Part shown: in pieces, positions 56,671 through 64,000 of the stretch
Layout of the letters: every line of letters starts with the position of its first letter
Position numbering within the stretch: position 1 is the first letter of the stretch
NCBI RefSeq assembly: GCF_022347545.1
Contig: NZ_JAKREW010000017.1
Location: 50,306 to 114,305 of the forward strand
DNA length: 64,000 nt
Direction of reading: 5' to 3'
DNA from: Terribium retamae
GTDB lineage: Bacteria > Pseudomonadota > Alphaproteobacteria > Rhizobiales > Rhizobiaceae
The notes under the pieces: generated by a model
The model's input: the letters and a program-made list of their open reading frames with translations, nothing else
What the model was told of the DNA's origin: nothing
Databases searched by the model: none
Program-made: the position numbers and the translations under genes

Positions 56671-57264
56671 GCGCAACATCGGCCAGAGCGTTGCGGCAAG
56701 CGCCAAGCCCATGGCGATGTTGAACCATTTCAGTTTGACGGGATCGGACAGGAAGCCACGCAACGCCACGCCGAAGCCGGCCCATCCCGAAATGGTAGGC
56801 AGGTTCACGATGGCGAAAGTCATCGCAATCACGGCCACGGACAGAAAAGGCCGATCGGGGTTGGTGTAGACCGCCATGGCGGTGATCGCCATCACCCAGG
56901 CCTTGGGATTGACCCACTGAAAGGCGGCCGCTTCGAGGAGTGTCATCGGACGCGCTTTTTGCTCGCCGCCACTTCCCATCGAGCGAGACATCGCGATTTT
57001 CCAGGCAAGGTAAAGCAGATATGCGCCACCGACGATCTTCAGCGCCGTATGCAGTGCCGGAAATGCAGTCAGCACCGCTCCCAGCCCAAGACCGACGGCG
57101 AGCGCCAATATGAAGAACCCGACACTGATGCCGACCATGTGCGGAATGCTGCGCGCAAAACCGAAATTAACGCCGGAAGCCAGAAGCATGAAATTGTTCG
57201 GTCCCGGTGTGACCGAGGTTACGAAGGCGTAGACGACAAGGGCAAGAAATGCATCGAAGGACAT
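56668..57264 (-). CDS. LysE family amino-acid exporter
   Basis: 198-residue inner-membrane exporter with about six helices. Family marks are SVTPGPNNFMLLASGVNFGF near the start, AYLLYLAWKIAMS, and WVNPKAWVMAITAM. Members export amino acids such as lysine, threonine or homoserine. A 15-bp perfect inverted repeat lies 13 bases before the start. The stop codon is the end of a family B repeat. It follows ilvH in the same direction with about 100 bases between and may be cotranscribed, which could point to branched-chain amino acid overflow; this is inference. Confidence 0.88.
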   Translation of the reverse strand: MSFDAFLALVVYAFVTSVTPGPNNFMLLASGVNFGFARSIPHMVGISVGFFILALAVGLGLGAVLTAFPALHTALKIVGGAYLLYLAWKIAMSRSMGSGGEQKARPMTLLEAAAFQWVNPKAWVMAITAMAVYTNPDRPFLSVAVIAMTFAIVNLPTISGWAGFGVALRGFLSDPVKLKWFNIAMGLALAATLWPMLR

Positions 57265-57277
57265 GGAGAATAAAGCG

Positions 57278-57314
57278 CCGGTAGACAGGTCAGGCTAGTT
57301 GACCTGTCTACCGG
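57278..57314. promoter_or_regulatory. 15-bp perfect inverted repeat upstream of lysE
   Basis: CCGGTAGACAGGTCA-GGCTAGT-TGACCTGTCTACCGG, arms fully complementary with a 7-base spacer, between ilvH and lysE. No T tail follows on the minus strand, so a protein-binding operator is more likely than a terminator. Confidence 0.5.
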
Positions 57315-57365
57315 TCCAAGTCACGAAAATTGTTGTCTCGGTGACAATGCCGACGGAATGACGCC

Positions 57366-57941
57366 TCACATCCCCTGGGGGCCACGGTTCATCGCCGCCA
57401 CGCCGGTGCGGCAGATCTCGACCAGGCCGAGCGGACGCATGATGGCGATGAACTGGTCGATCTTCGAGCCTTTGCCCGTGATCTCGAAGATGAAATGTTC
57501 GGTGTTGGCATCGATCACGCTGGCGCGGAACGCATCCGCCAGTCTCAGCGCTTCGACACGGCTATCGCCAGTTCCAGCCACCTTGACCAGTGCAAGCTCC
57601 CGCTCGAGCGGCCGCTCCTGTCCGAGTTCGGTCGAGCGCACTGTCAGGTCGACGACGCGATGCACCGGCACGATGCGCTCGAGCTGGTGCTTGATCTGCT
57701 CCAGGACATGCGGCGTGCCGCGCGTCACGATCGTGATGCGTGACAGATGCTTTTCGTGTTCGGTCTCCGAGACGGTCAGGCTTTCGATGTTGTAGCCGCG
57801 CCCTGAGAACAGGCCGATGACCCGCGCAAGCACGCCCGGCTCGTTATCGACCAGCACCGACAAAGTGTGGTTTTCCGGCTTCTCCGTCTCTTTGGCGATG
57901 AAATAGGCGGAGCCGGTAGGTTGAAGGTGCTGTGCGTTCAT
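57366..57941 (-). CDS. ilvH: Acetolactate synthase small subunit
   Basis: Regulatory subunit of acetolactate synthase that binds valine for feedback inhibition; 191 residues. The N-terminal ACT domain is HTLSVLVDNEPGVLARVIGL with FSGRGYNIESLTV; the C-terminal ALS_ss domain has ELALVKV and FEITGKGSKIDQFI. The first 20 residues extend beyond E. coli IlvH. The gene follows ilvI by 71 bases with a short GCGTGGC hairpin in the gap, so both belong to the same attenuated operon. Confidence 0.96.
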   Translation of the reverse strand: MNAQHLQPTGSAYFIAKETEKPENHTLSVLVDNEPGVLARVIGLFSGRGYNIESLTVSETEHEKHLSRITIVTRGTPHVLEQIKHQLERIVPVHRVVDLTVRSTELGQERPLERELALVKVAGTGDSRVEALRLADAFRASVIDANTEHFIFEITGKGSKIDQFIAIMRPLGLVEICRTGVAAMNRGPQGM

Positions 57942-58012
57942 AAGATGAATCTCGATCTAAGGAATCTACGCTAACTCGTTGATTATACCGGGCGTGGCAA
58001 AGCCACGCTCCG

Positions 58013-59794
58013 CTACACCAGTTCCCTGCCCTTGGCGTCGATGGCGTTGGCGACCGCTTCGTCGGTGGCCTCGTCCGGCAGCAGCATCTCGTTGTGCGCC
58101 TTGCCCGACGGGATCATCGGGAAGCAGTTTGCGAGGTTGGCGACCCGGCAGTCGAACAGCACCGGCTTCTTGACTGAGATCATCTCCTTGATCGCATCAT
58201 CCAATTCGTCGGGCTTCTCGCAACGGATGCCATGACCGCCATAAGCTTCAGCCAGCTTGACGAAGTCGGGCATCGCCTCGGTGTAGGAATGCGACAGCCG
58301 GTTGCCGTGCAGCAATTGCTGCCATTGGCGCACCATGCCCATATACTGGTTGTTCAGGATGAAGATCTTGATCGGCGCTTCATACTGGACAGCCGCGCTC
58401 ATCTCCTGGATCGTCATCTGCACCGAAGCATCGCCGGCGATGTCGATGACCAGCGCTTCCGGATGCGCGATCTGCACGCCAAGCGCTGCCGGCAGGCCGT
58501 AGCCCATCGTGCCGAGGCCGCCCGAAGTCATCCAATGGTTCGGCTTGTCGAAATGGAAATGCTGAGCCGCCCACATCTGGTGCTGGCCGACTTCGGTGGT
58601 GATGTAGGTGTCGCGGTCCTTGGTCAGTTCATAGAGCCGCTCGATCGCATATTGCGGCATGATCACGTCGTTGCTCGGTTTATAAGCGAGCGAATCGCGA
58701 GCGCGCCAGCGAGCAATCTGCTCCCACCAGGGGTAAAGCGCCTTTTTGTCGGCCTTGGCAGTGGCGCGCCACAGCCGAACCAGGTCCTCCAGCACGTGGC
58801 CGACATCGCCCAGAATGCCGATATCGGCACGCACATTCTTGTTGATCGAAGATGGGTCGATATCAATGTGGATCTTCTTGGAGTTCGGCGAGAATGCATT
58901 GAGGCGCCCGGTAATTCGATCGTCGAAGCGCGCGCCCACGCACAGCATGACATCGCAATCATGCATGGCCATGTTGGCTTCGTAGGTACCGTGCATGCCG
59001 AGCATGCCCAACCAGTTCTTGCCTGACGCCGGATAGGCGCCAAGTCCCATCAAGGTCGAGGTGATCGGAAAACCGGTGAGGTCAACCAGCTCGCGCAGCA
59101 GGTGACTGGCTTCAGGGCCGGAATTGACGACACCGCCGCCGCTATAGATGATCGGCTTCTTGGCACCGGCCAGCATTTCGACCGCCGCCTTTACCTTCTC
59201 GAGATCCCCCTGCACCTTTGGCTGATAGGAGGTACGCGGCGCCGTCTGCGGCGGCGTATAGATGCCTTTGGCGAACTGCACGTCCTTCGGGATGTCGACG
59301 ACCACCGGTCCGGGCCGCCCCGTGGTGGCAACGTGGAAGGCCTCATGGATGATGGCGGAGAGCTCGTTGACGTCCTTCACCAGCCAGTTGTGCTTGGTGC
59401 AAGGCCTTGTGATGCCCACCGTATCGCATTCCTGGAAGGCGTCGGAACCGATCAACGAGGTTGGCACCTGTCCGGTCAGGCAGACCAGCGGGATGGAATC
59501 CATCAGCGCGTCCTGCAAAGGTGTCACCGCGTTGGTTGCACCCGGACCGGAGGTGACCAGCATGACACCGGCCTTGCCGGTCGAGCGGGCATAGCCTTCC
59601 GCAGCATGGCCAGCGCCCTGCTCGTGGCGCACCAGGATGTGCTGAATCGCGTCCTGCTGGAACAACTCGTCATAGATCGGAAGGACCGCGCCACCCGGAT
59701 AGCCGAAGAGATGCTTGACGCCGTTGTCGATCAGCGCCTGCACAACCATTTCGGCGCCTGTCATTTCACGCCGCTCGCTTTGTCCGTTGCTCAT
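58013..59794 (-). CDS. ilvI: Acetolactate synthase large (catalytic) subunit
   Basis: First committed step of valine/leucine (acetolactate) and isoleucine (acetohydroxybutyrate) synthesis; 593 residues, thiamine diphosphate and FAD dependent. The catalytic Glu lies in VRHEQGAGHAAEGYARSTG; FGYPGGAVLPIYDEL is near the start; the ThDP/Mg2+ motif is GDASVQMTIQEMSA with NNQYMG. ATG 59794 (MSNGQSERREM) is chosen; the frame upstream to 59998 overlaps the leader region. An attenuator and leader peptide precede the gene, and ilvH follows. Also called ilvB. Confidence 0.96.
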   Translation of the reverse strand: MSNGQSERREMTGAEMVVQALIDNGVKHLFGYPGGAVLPIYDELFQQDAIQHILVRHEQGAGHAAEGYARSTGKAGVMLVTSGPGATNAVTPLQDALMDSIPLVCLTGQVPTSLIGSDAFQECDTVGITRPCTKHNWLVKDVNELSAIIHEAFHVATTGRPGPVVVDIPKDVQFAKGIYTPPQTAPRTSYQPKVQGDLEKVKAAVEMLAGAKKPIIYSGGGVVNSGPEASHLLRELVDLTGFPITSTLMGLGAYPASGKNWLGMLGMHGTYEANMAMHDCDVMLCVGARFDDRITGRLNAFSPNSKKIHIDIDPSSINKNVRADIGILGDVGHVLEDLVRLWRATAKADKKALYPWWEQIARWRARDSLAYKPSNDVIMPQYAIERLYELTKDRDTYITTEVGQHQMWAAQHFHFDKPNHWMTSGGLGTMGYGLPAALGVQIAHPEALVIDIAGDASVQMTIQEMSAAVQYEAPIKIFILNNQYMGMVRQWQQLLHGNRLSHSYTEAMPDFVKLAEAYGGHGIRCEKPDELDDAIKEMISVKKPVLFDCRVANLANCFPMIPSGKAHNEMLLPDEATDEAVANAIDAKGRELV

Positions 59795-59858
59795 GGGTCG
59801 GGTTCCGTCGTTTTCCTGCTTTTTCAAGCTCTTGCTGGTCGTCTTGTCATGTTTTTGG

Positions 59859-59886
59859 ATAATAAAAAAGGCCCCCGAGGGAGCCT
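59859..59886 (-). terminator. Attenuator terminator of the ilvIH operon
   Basis: On the minus strand AGGCTCCC-TCG-GGGGGCCT forms an 8-bp stem (one T-G pair) followed by TTTTTTATT. It lies between the leader peptide stop and ilvI, 65 bases before the ilvI start. Confidence 0.8.
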
Positions 59887-59919
59887 GTGTCTTGCGCATG
59901 GGAGGACTTCGCCCGGCGG

Positions 59920-59973
59920 TCACACCGCCTTGCCCACGCGCCTTCCTACGAGAATGAGTACCGTCTTGTTCAT
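59920..59973 (-). CDS. ilvL: ilv leader peptide (17 residues)
   Basis: MNKTVLILVGRRVGKAV then TGA: 7 of 17 residues are Val, Leu or Ile, with the run VLILV. A GGCGGT-GTG-ACCGCC hairpin covers the stop, and the attenuator follows. This is the classic layout for attenuation by branched-chain amino acid supply: ribosome stalling at the VLILV codons would free the downstream region to form an antiterminator. There is no ribosome site before the ATG, and the predicted transcript start lies within about 5 bases of it, so it is probably translated as a leaderless mRNA, as is known for the S. meliloti trp leader. Confidence 0.85.
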   Translation of the reverse strand: MNKTVLILVGRRVGKAV

Positions 59974-59982
59974 CGTGGCGGA

Positions 59983-60011
59983 CAATAGGTGCAAGCACGA
60001 AGCGCTGTCAA
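59983..60011 (-). promoter_or_regulatory. Promoter of the ilv leader
   Basis: On the minus strand TTGACA (60011-60006), 17 bases, CTATTG (59988-59983). This fits the rhizobial CTTGAC-N17-CTATAT pattern, and transcription would start near 59976, next to the leader ATG. Confidence 0.7.
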
Positions 60012-60134
60012 CCAGGATATCGCCTGATTTTTGAGGATCGCTGGATATCCGCCCTCCGCGCCGGATGACACGGCCGCAACCGTTTTAACCGATTGCGGCG
60101 GAAGGCTTGGGCGGTAGCCTGCTTGGCGGTCTCG

Positions 60135-61457
60135 TCAGCCTCGCACTTTGCAGCGGGAATCGTGCGGATCGCACTTCACTGGCTTATGCGCGGTCGGTGC
60201 AGGCTTATGCGGTGTAGCCTGCGGCCGATGGGAGGTATTCATATGCGCCGTTTGACGCGTCGGCCGCGCAATCGCGGCGCGTTGCTGATGATCACCGCCT
60301 TGCACGACTGGCGTGTTGACGCGGTGACGCTGCGCAGCTGCCGTTGGCGACACGACCTTCAGCGGTTTGTTGTTCGCATGAATTGATCGCGGCATACTCC
60401 TATTCTGGCCGAGATCGGCCGCAACCCCAGGACCACTCTTGCCGGCTGCAGGTGGCGACGGCTTTTTGTGTGGCTGCCGCACCCCTCCTTCCACCGCCGC
60501 CGGTTTCGGCGATTGCCGCGGCTGGGAAGCGGCCGATGGCTTGGTGGCAACCATATTTTTGGGTTTGGCCGCCGTTGTATCAATCGAAGTCGTAGGCACC
60601 GAACCGGCTCCGCTTTGAGATTTAGGCGAAGGAACTGGCTGCCCCAGTTGCAGCGACGCAGCCCGAAGCTTGACCTCGTGGGCTTTCGAGACATCGAGTT
60701 TGGCCGGCGCCAACGAGCCCTTTGCCGGCGGCACGATGTTGGCCGCCCGAACCCTAGCAGCCACAGGCTGAGGCAACTGCGTCAGTATCGGTCCGGCATT
60801 GATCGGGATGACCCGGTTTTCCATTCGTACGGTCGGCTGGCTGTAATTGTTGTAGATGTTCTTCACCACCACGCGCTGGTCGATGATCGTGGTGTTGCGC
60901 ACGATCGTCACATTGTCTTCTACCGGGCGCAGAGTCGGCAGGACTTCGGCGGCGCCGATTGCCACCACCGGCACGAAAGACCACCATGCGTCGCGGAACA
61001 CCACACGTTCTTCGGGTGGCGGTGCAGGCACCCATCCGACATAGTCATGGCTTTGGCGCCAGACGACCCAAGCCGGTGCCCATTCATCGCCGGCGAGCCA
61101 GACCCAGCCCAGCTCATTGTCATAGGCCCAGCGCCCATAATGGAAGACGACGGCACCAAACGGCTCGCTGGACTCCCAGTACCAACCATCATCGGTCCAC
61201 ACCCAGCGACCAACCGTATACGGCCGCCATGAGGTGTTGACGGACGGCACCCAGACTTCGCCGTACCGCTGTGAGATTTGCCACACGCCATATCTGGTCA
61301 GCCGTTCCCGCACCGCCATCGACACGGTGGCGGCATGCGCCGCCTGCACTGCCGGCGCGACCAGCGGAACGCTCGTCGTTCCGCTGAAAGCAAGAATGAA
61401 AGCCAACGATGCCGCCTTCAGGCGGCGGCCTGTTACCGATATCTTTTTCGCATTCAC
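60135..61457 (-). CDS. Exported Trp-rich DUF6600-type protein
   Basis: 440 residues from GTG 61457, chosen because GGAG lies 8 bases before it; the frame is open to 61508. A signal peptide (about 5-40, AASLAFILAFSGTTSVPLVA then AHA) is followed by a Trp/Tyr-rich domain of the DUF6600 kind: WVPSVNTSWRPYTVGRWVW, GWYWESSEPFGAVVFHYGRW, GWVWLAGDEWAPAWVVWR. After about residue 200 it turns into a long disordered Pro/Lys/Ala/His-rich tail ending KCDPHDSRCKVRG. Probably an envelope or periplasmic protein; function unknown. Confidence 0.75.
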   Translation of the reverse strand: MNAKKISVTGRRLKAASLAFILAFSGTTSVPLVAPAVQAAHAATVSMAVRERLTRYGVWQISQRYGEVWVPSVNTSWRPYTVGRWVWTDDGWYWESSEPFGAVVFHYGRWAYDNELGWVWLAGDEWAPAWVVWRQSHDYVGWVPAPPPEERVVFRDAWWSFVPVVAIGAAEVLPTLRPVEDNVTIVRNTTIIDQRVVVKNIYNNYSQPTVRMENRVIPINAGPILTQLPQPVAARVRAANIVPPAKGSLAPAKLDVSKAHEVKLRAASLQLGQPVPSPKSQSGAGSVPTTSIDTTAAKPKNMVATKPSAASQPRQSPKPAAVEGGVRQPHKKPSPPAAGKSGPGVAADLGQNRSMPRSIHANNKPLKVVSPTAAAQRHRVNTPVVQGGDHQQRAAIARPTRQTAHMNTSHRPQATPHKPAPTAHKPVKCDPHDSRCKVRG

Positions 61458-61754
61458 GACACTTACTCCAATGCCCATGCCCTTCTGCGGAACGCGACCG
61501 GCGGCCATCCCTCAACGCGGATCGAGATATCGCTGCGCAGACGATTTCAAAGCAGCAGGACGCCATTGCGGCAGCCACGATCACGTTCCCGCGAGCACAG
61601 CTTCCGGCACTTGGAAAAGAACTTAACCCATTGAAATCACGACAAACTATGGTGGGGCGTGACGAAAGCGGCTGTCTCTGCCGATACTTTCCATGACCGC
61701 CGGGAGGATCGGCTAAGCCGCAACGACCATCATGTTTCCAAGGGAGGAATCCGC

Positions 61755-63554
61755 ATGCTCGATAAGGCGCCCAACGCAAAGCTTTCCAAACTGCTCGCCG
61801 ATTTCGGCGCCGCCCTCGCCGCCGGCGACATCGATAGGACAGTCTCGTTCTTCCAGGACGACAGCTATTGGCGCGACCTTGTTGCCTTCACCTGGAACAT
61901 CAAGACGATGGAGGGGCATGATCAGATCCGCGCCATGCTGAAGAGTCAGCTGGCCACCATCAAGCCGGTGAATTTCGCAATTGCCGAGGGAGAAGACGCC
62001 ACGGAAAGCGACGGGCTGCTGGAGGGCTGGATCACTTTCGAGACCGAGGCAGCACGCGGCTACGGCCAGATCCGCGTGAAGGATGGCAAGATCTGGACAC
62101 TTCTCACCACCATGGCCGAGTTGAAGGGGCACGAAGAGAAGGCGGGCTTCACGCGCCCGCTCGGTGCCAAGCATGGCCAGGGCAAGAACCGGCTAAGCTG
62201 GAAAGAAGAACGCGAAAAGGAGCAAGCCGAGCTCGGCTTCACGACGCAACCACACACGCTCATCATCGGTGGTGGTCAAGGCGGCATCGCGCTCGGTGCG
62301 CGGCTCAGGCAGCTCGGCGTACCGACAATCATCGTCGAGCGCAATGAGCGGCCGGGTGACTCCTGGCGTAAGCGCTACAAGTCGCTCTGCCTGCACGACC
62401 CGGTCTGGTACGACCACCTGCCCTATATCGACTTCCCGAAGAACTGGCCGATCTTCTCGCCCAAGGACAAGATCGGCGACTGGCTGGAAATGTACACGAA
62501 GGTGATGGAACTGAACTATTGGCCTTCGACCGAGGCCAAGAGTGCTTCCTACGATGACAGGAAGAAAGAATGGACAGTCACCGTTCGGCGGGATGGCCAG
62601 GATATCGTGCTGAGGCCCAAGCAACTGGTGCTGGCCACCGGCATGTCGGGTCGGCCCAATCTGCCGAAATACAAGGGCATGGAGACTTTCAAGGGCGACC
62701 AGCACCATTCTTCGAAACATCCGGGACCGGACAGATACGCGGGCAAGAAGGCGGTCGTCATCGGTTCTAACAACTCCGCCCATGACATCTGTGCCGCTCT
62801 CTGGGAGAACGGTGTCGACGTCACCATGGTGCAGCGCTCGACCACGCACATAGTCAAGTCGGACACGCTGATGGAGATCGGGCTGGGGCCACTTTATTCG
62901 GAACAGGCGGTTCAGAACGGCGTCACCACCGCCAAGGCTGATCTGATCTTCGCCTCCGTGCCGTACAAGATCCTGCACGAGTTCCAGATCCCCCTCTATC
63001 AGCAGATGAAAGAGCGCGATGCGAAATTCTATGAAGGGTTGGAAAAGGCCGGCTTCATGCTGGATTGGGGGGATGATGGCTCCGGCCTGTTCATGAAATA
63101 TCTGCGTCGCGGCTCGGGCTACTATATCGACATCGGCGCTTCGCAATTGATCATTGACGGCGAGATCAAGCTGCAGCGCGGTCAGGTCAAGGAAATCAAG
63201 GAACATTCCGTTCTGCTCGAGGACGGGACGGAATTGCCCGCGGACGTCATCGTCTATGCCACCGGCTACGGCTCGATGAATGGCTGGGCAGCCGAACTCA
63301 TCAGCCAGGAGGTCGCCGACAAGGTTGGCAAATGCTGGGGTCTCGGCTCCGACACCACCAAGGATCCCGGTCCCTGGGAGGGTGAACAGCGCAACATGTG
63401 GAAGCCGACGCAGCAAGAAGCATTGTGGTTCCATGGCGGTAACCTGCACCAGTCACGCCACTATTCGCAGTTCCTGTCGCTGCAACTGAAAGCCCGGCAC
63501 GCGGGTATTCCGACAAAGGTCTACGGACTACAGGAAGTGCACCATAAGGGTTAG
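61755..63554 (+). CDS. Flavin-containing monooxygenase with NTF2-like N-terminal domain
   Basis: 599 residues from ATG 61755, with AAGGGAGG 8 bases upstream. Residues about 8-140 resemble an NTF2/SnoaL-like cone (KLLADFGAALAAGDIDRTVS, WRDLVAFTWNIKTMEG). The rest is an FMO/YUCCA-type oxidoreductase: FAD site IIGGGQGGIALGARL, substrate-side HDPVWYDHLPY, the second nucleotide site VVIGSNNSAHDICAALW (usual GxGxSG altered) and VYATGYGSMNGW. Such proteins oxidise small nucleophiles using NADPH and O2; substrate unknown. A terminator follows. The open frame upstream from 61659 is probably not translated. Confidence 0.88.
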   Translation: MLDKAPNAKLSKLLADFGAALAAGDIDRTVSFFQDDSYWRDLVAFTWNIKTMEGHDQIRAMLKSQLATIKPVNFAIAEGEDATESDGLLEGWITFETEAARGYGQIRVKDGKIWTLLTTMAELKGHEEKAGFTRPLGAKHGQGKNRLSWKEEREKEQAELGFTTQPHTLIIGGGQGGIALGARLRQLGVPTIIVERNERPGDSWRKRYKSLCLHDPVWYDHLPYIDFPKNWPIFSPKDKIGDWLEMYTKVMELNYWPSTEAKSASYDDRKKEWTVTVRRDGQDIVLRPKQLVLATGMSGRPNLPKYKGMETFKGDQHHSSKHPGPDRYAGKKAVVIGSNNSAHDICAALWENGVDVTMVQRSTTHIVKSDTLMEIGLGPLYSEQAVQNGVTTAKADLIFASVPYKILHEFQIPLYQQMKERDAKFYEGLEKAGFMLDWGDDGSGLFMKYLRRGSGYYIDIGASQLIIDGEIKLQRGQVKEIKEHSVLLEDGTELPADVIVYATGYGSMNGWAAELISQEVADKVGKCWGLGSDTTKDPGPWEGEQRNMWKPTQQEALWFHGGNLHQSRHYSQFLSLQLKARHAGIPTKVYGLQEVHHKG

Positions 63555-63565
63555 GCGGTGGGCCG

Positions 63566-63597
63566 CCGGGCCGGCACGTTGGACCGGCCCGGTTTCT
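63566..63597 (+). terminator. Terminator after the flavin monooxygenase gene
   Basis: CCGGGCCGG-CACGTTGGA-CCGGCCCGG followed by TTTCTT, a perfect 9-bp stem 12 bases after the stop. Confidence 0.85.
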
Positions 63598-63619
63598 TGC
63601 GATGCTCTGCGAGCAAGCC

Positions 63620-63895
63620 TCAGCTCAGCCGTTTCTCCATGAAGACACTGAGCGGATCGGGACGATAATCGCCGAATGGCCCGATGCGAACGAACCCGCT
63701 GCGCTCGTAAAGGCCAAGAGCTTCGTGATTGGCTATGCCGGTCTCGAGTCGCAGCCAGGTGATGCCAGCGTCGCGCGCTCTGGTTTCCAACGCGACAAGA
63801 AGAGCCTTGGACAACCCCCGCCCTCTGGCCTGCGGCACCACCCACATACGTTTCAATTCCGCCCAACCGTCATTCAGCGCCAGCGCGCCGGTAGC
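63620..63895 (-). CDS. GNAT family N-acetyltransferase, N-terminus lost at contig end
   Basis: The last 92 or so residues of a GNAT enzyme: LNDGWAELKRMWVVP, the acetyl-CoA loop QARGRGLSKALLVALE, RLETGIANHEALGLYERSGF and GPFGDYRPDPLSVFMEKRL. The beginning, about 60 residues, is lost in the low-quality sequence right of 63895. The visible part is a normal acetyl-CoA binding half. Substrate unknown. Confidence 0.8.
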   Translation of the reverse strand, partial: ATGALALNDGWAELKRMWVVPQARGRGLSKALLVALETRARDAGITWLRLETGIANHEALGLYERSGFVRIGPFGDYRPDPLSVFMEKRLS

Positions 63896-64000
63896 GGTGG
63901 GGGCCCCCGCGCCCAACCCCCCCCCCCCCAAAAAGGAAATTTAGGGCCGCCCTTTGTGGGTCGACACGAAAATTTTTGGTTTGGGGGGGGTGTAGGGAGC
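63896..64000. other. Low-quality contig-end sequence
   Basis: Runs of C (14 bases near 63919-63932), G and A with no coding continuity mark a contig end, much like the junction at 36090. Nothing can be annotated here. Confidence 0.8.

Overview
The window looks like chromosome from an alphaproteobacterium of the order Hyphomicrobiales, closest in style to Mesorhizobium and other Phyllobacteriaceae. The reasons are high GC, a DUF768 small protein (a family I know mainly from Mesorhizobium), a tRNA-His of the derived alphaproteobacterial type, a phasin, plant-type GshA, LexA, CtrA and CTTGAC-N17-CTATAT style signals, and several families of intergenic palindromic repeats typical of rhizobia. From memory, the order potFGHI, acetoacetyl-CoA synthetase, CbrA-type kinase, phasin matches the Sinorhizobium meliloti chromosome. 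No prophage, insertion sequence, plasmid or CRISPR signature was seen.

Layout, left part (1 to about 36,090). A putrescine-type ABC importer (potF, cut by the window edge, then potG, potH, potI) is followed by an AsmA-like protein, acetoacetyl-CoA synthetase (aacS), a large PAS histidine kinase of the CbrA/PdhS type with a CtrA box in front, and a phasin gene with a PhaR-like operator. Next come a small RNA whose three hairpins each display an anti-Shine-Dalgarno loop, tRNA-His, DUF768, xseA, an EamA exporter, an LsrB/VtlR-like LysR regulator divergent from a DUF1127 protein, an aldo/keto reductase, DUF937, gshA, TetR plus a hydrolase, rsmE, two GFA-fold proteins, HxlR plus an MFS exporter, and an AraC regulator with hyuB-hyuA. 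Last is a LysR regulator with pxpA, a biotin carrier and a biotin carboxylase: a 5-oxoproline/hydantoin catabolic region.

At 36,090-36,133 a run of G followed by a run of C cuts the biotin carboxylase. This is almost certainly an assembly join, so the two halves of the window need not be neighbours in the genome. The expected pxpB/pxpC genes are missing there. The right end (about 63,896-64,000) is also low-quality contig-end sequence.

Layout, right part (36,134 to 63,895). It holds ilvC with a TetR gene and operator, an acetyltransferase, LysR, an FAD monooxygenase, kup, pdxJ, a PP2C-like phosphatase, a 1350-residue autotransporter with 156-residue repeats, and a RecD-like helicase whose promoter carries a LexA box. 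It continues with an FMN reductase, an RND pump with its adaptor, a LysE exporter, ilvH and ilvI, a DUF6600-type envelope protein, a flavin monooxygenase with an NTF2-like head, and a broken acetyltransferase. The ilvI-ilvH operon has a complete attenuation leader: promoter, a 17-residue peptide rich in Val/Leu/Ile, and a terminator.

The strongest points for follow-up are the three-loop sRNA, the ilv leader that appears to start almost at its own AUG, the SOS box on the helicase, the CtrA box at the kinase, and intergenic repeats that supply the stop codons of flanking genes.
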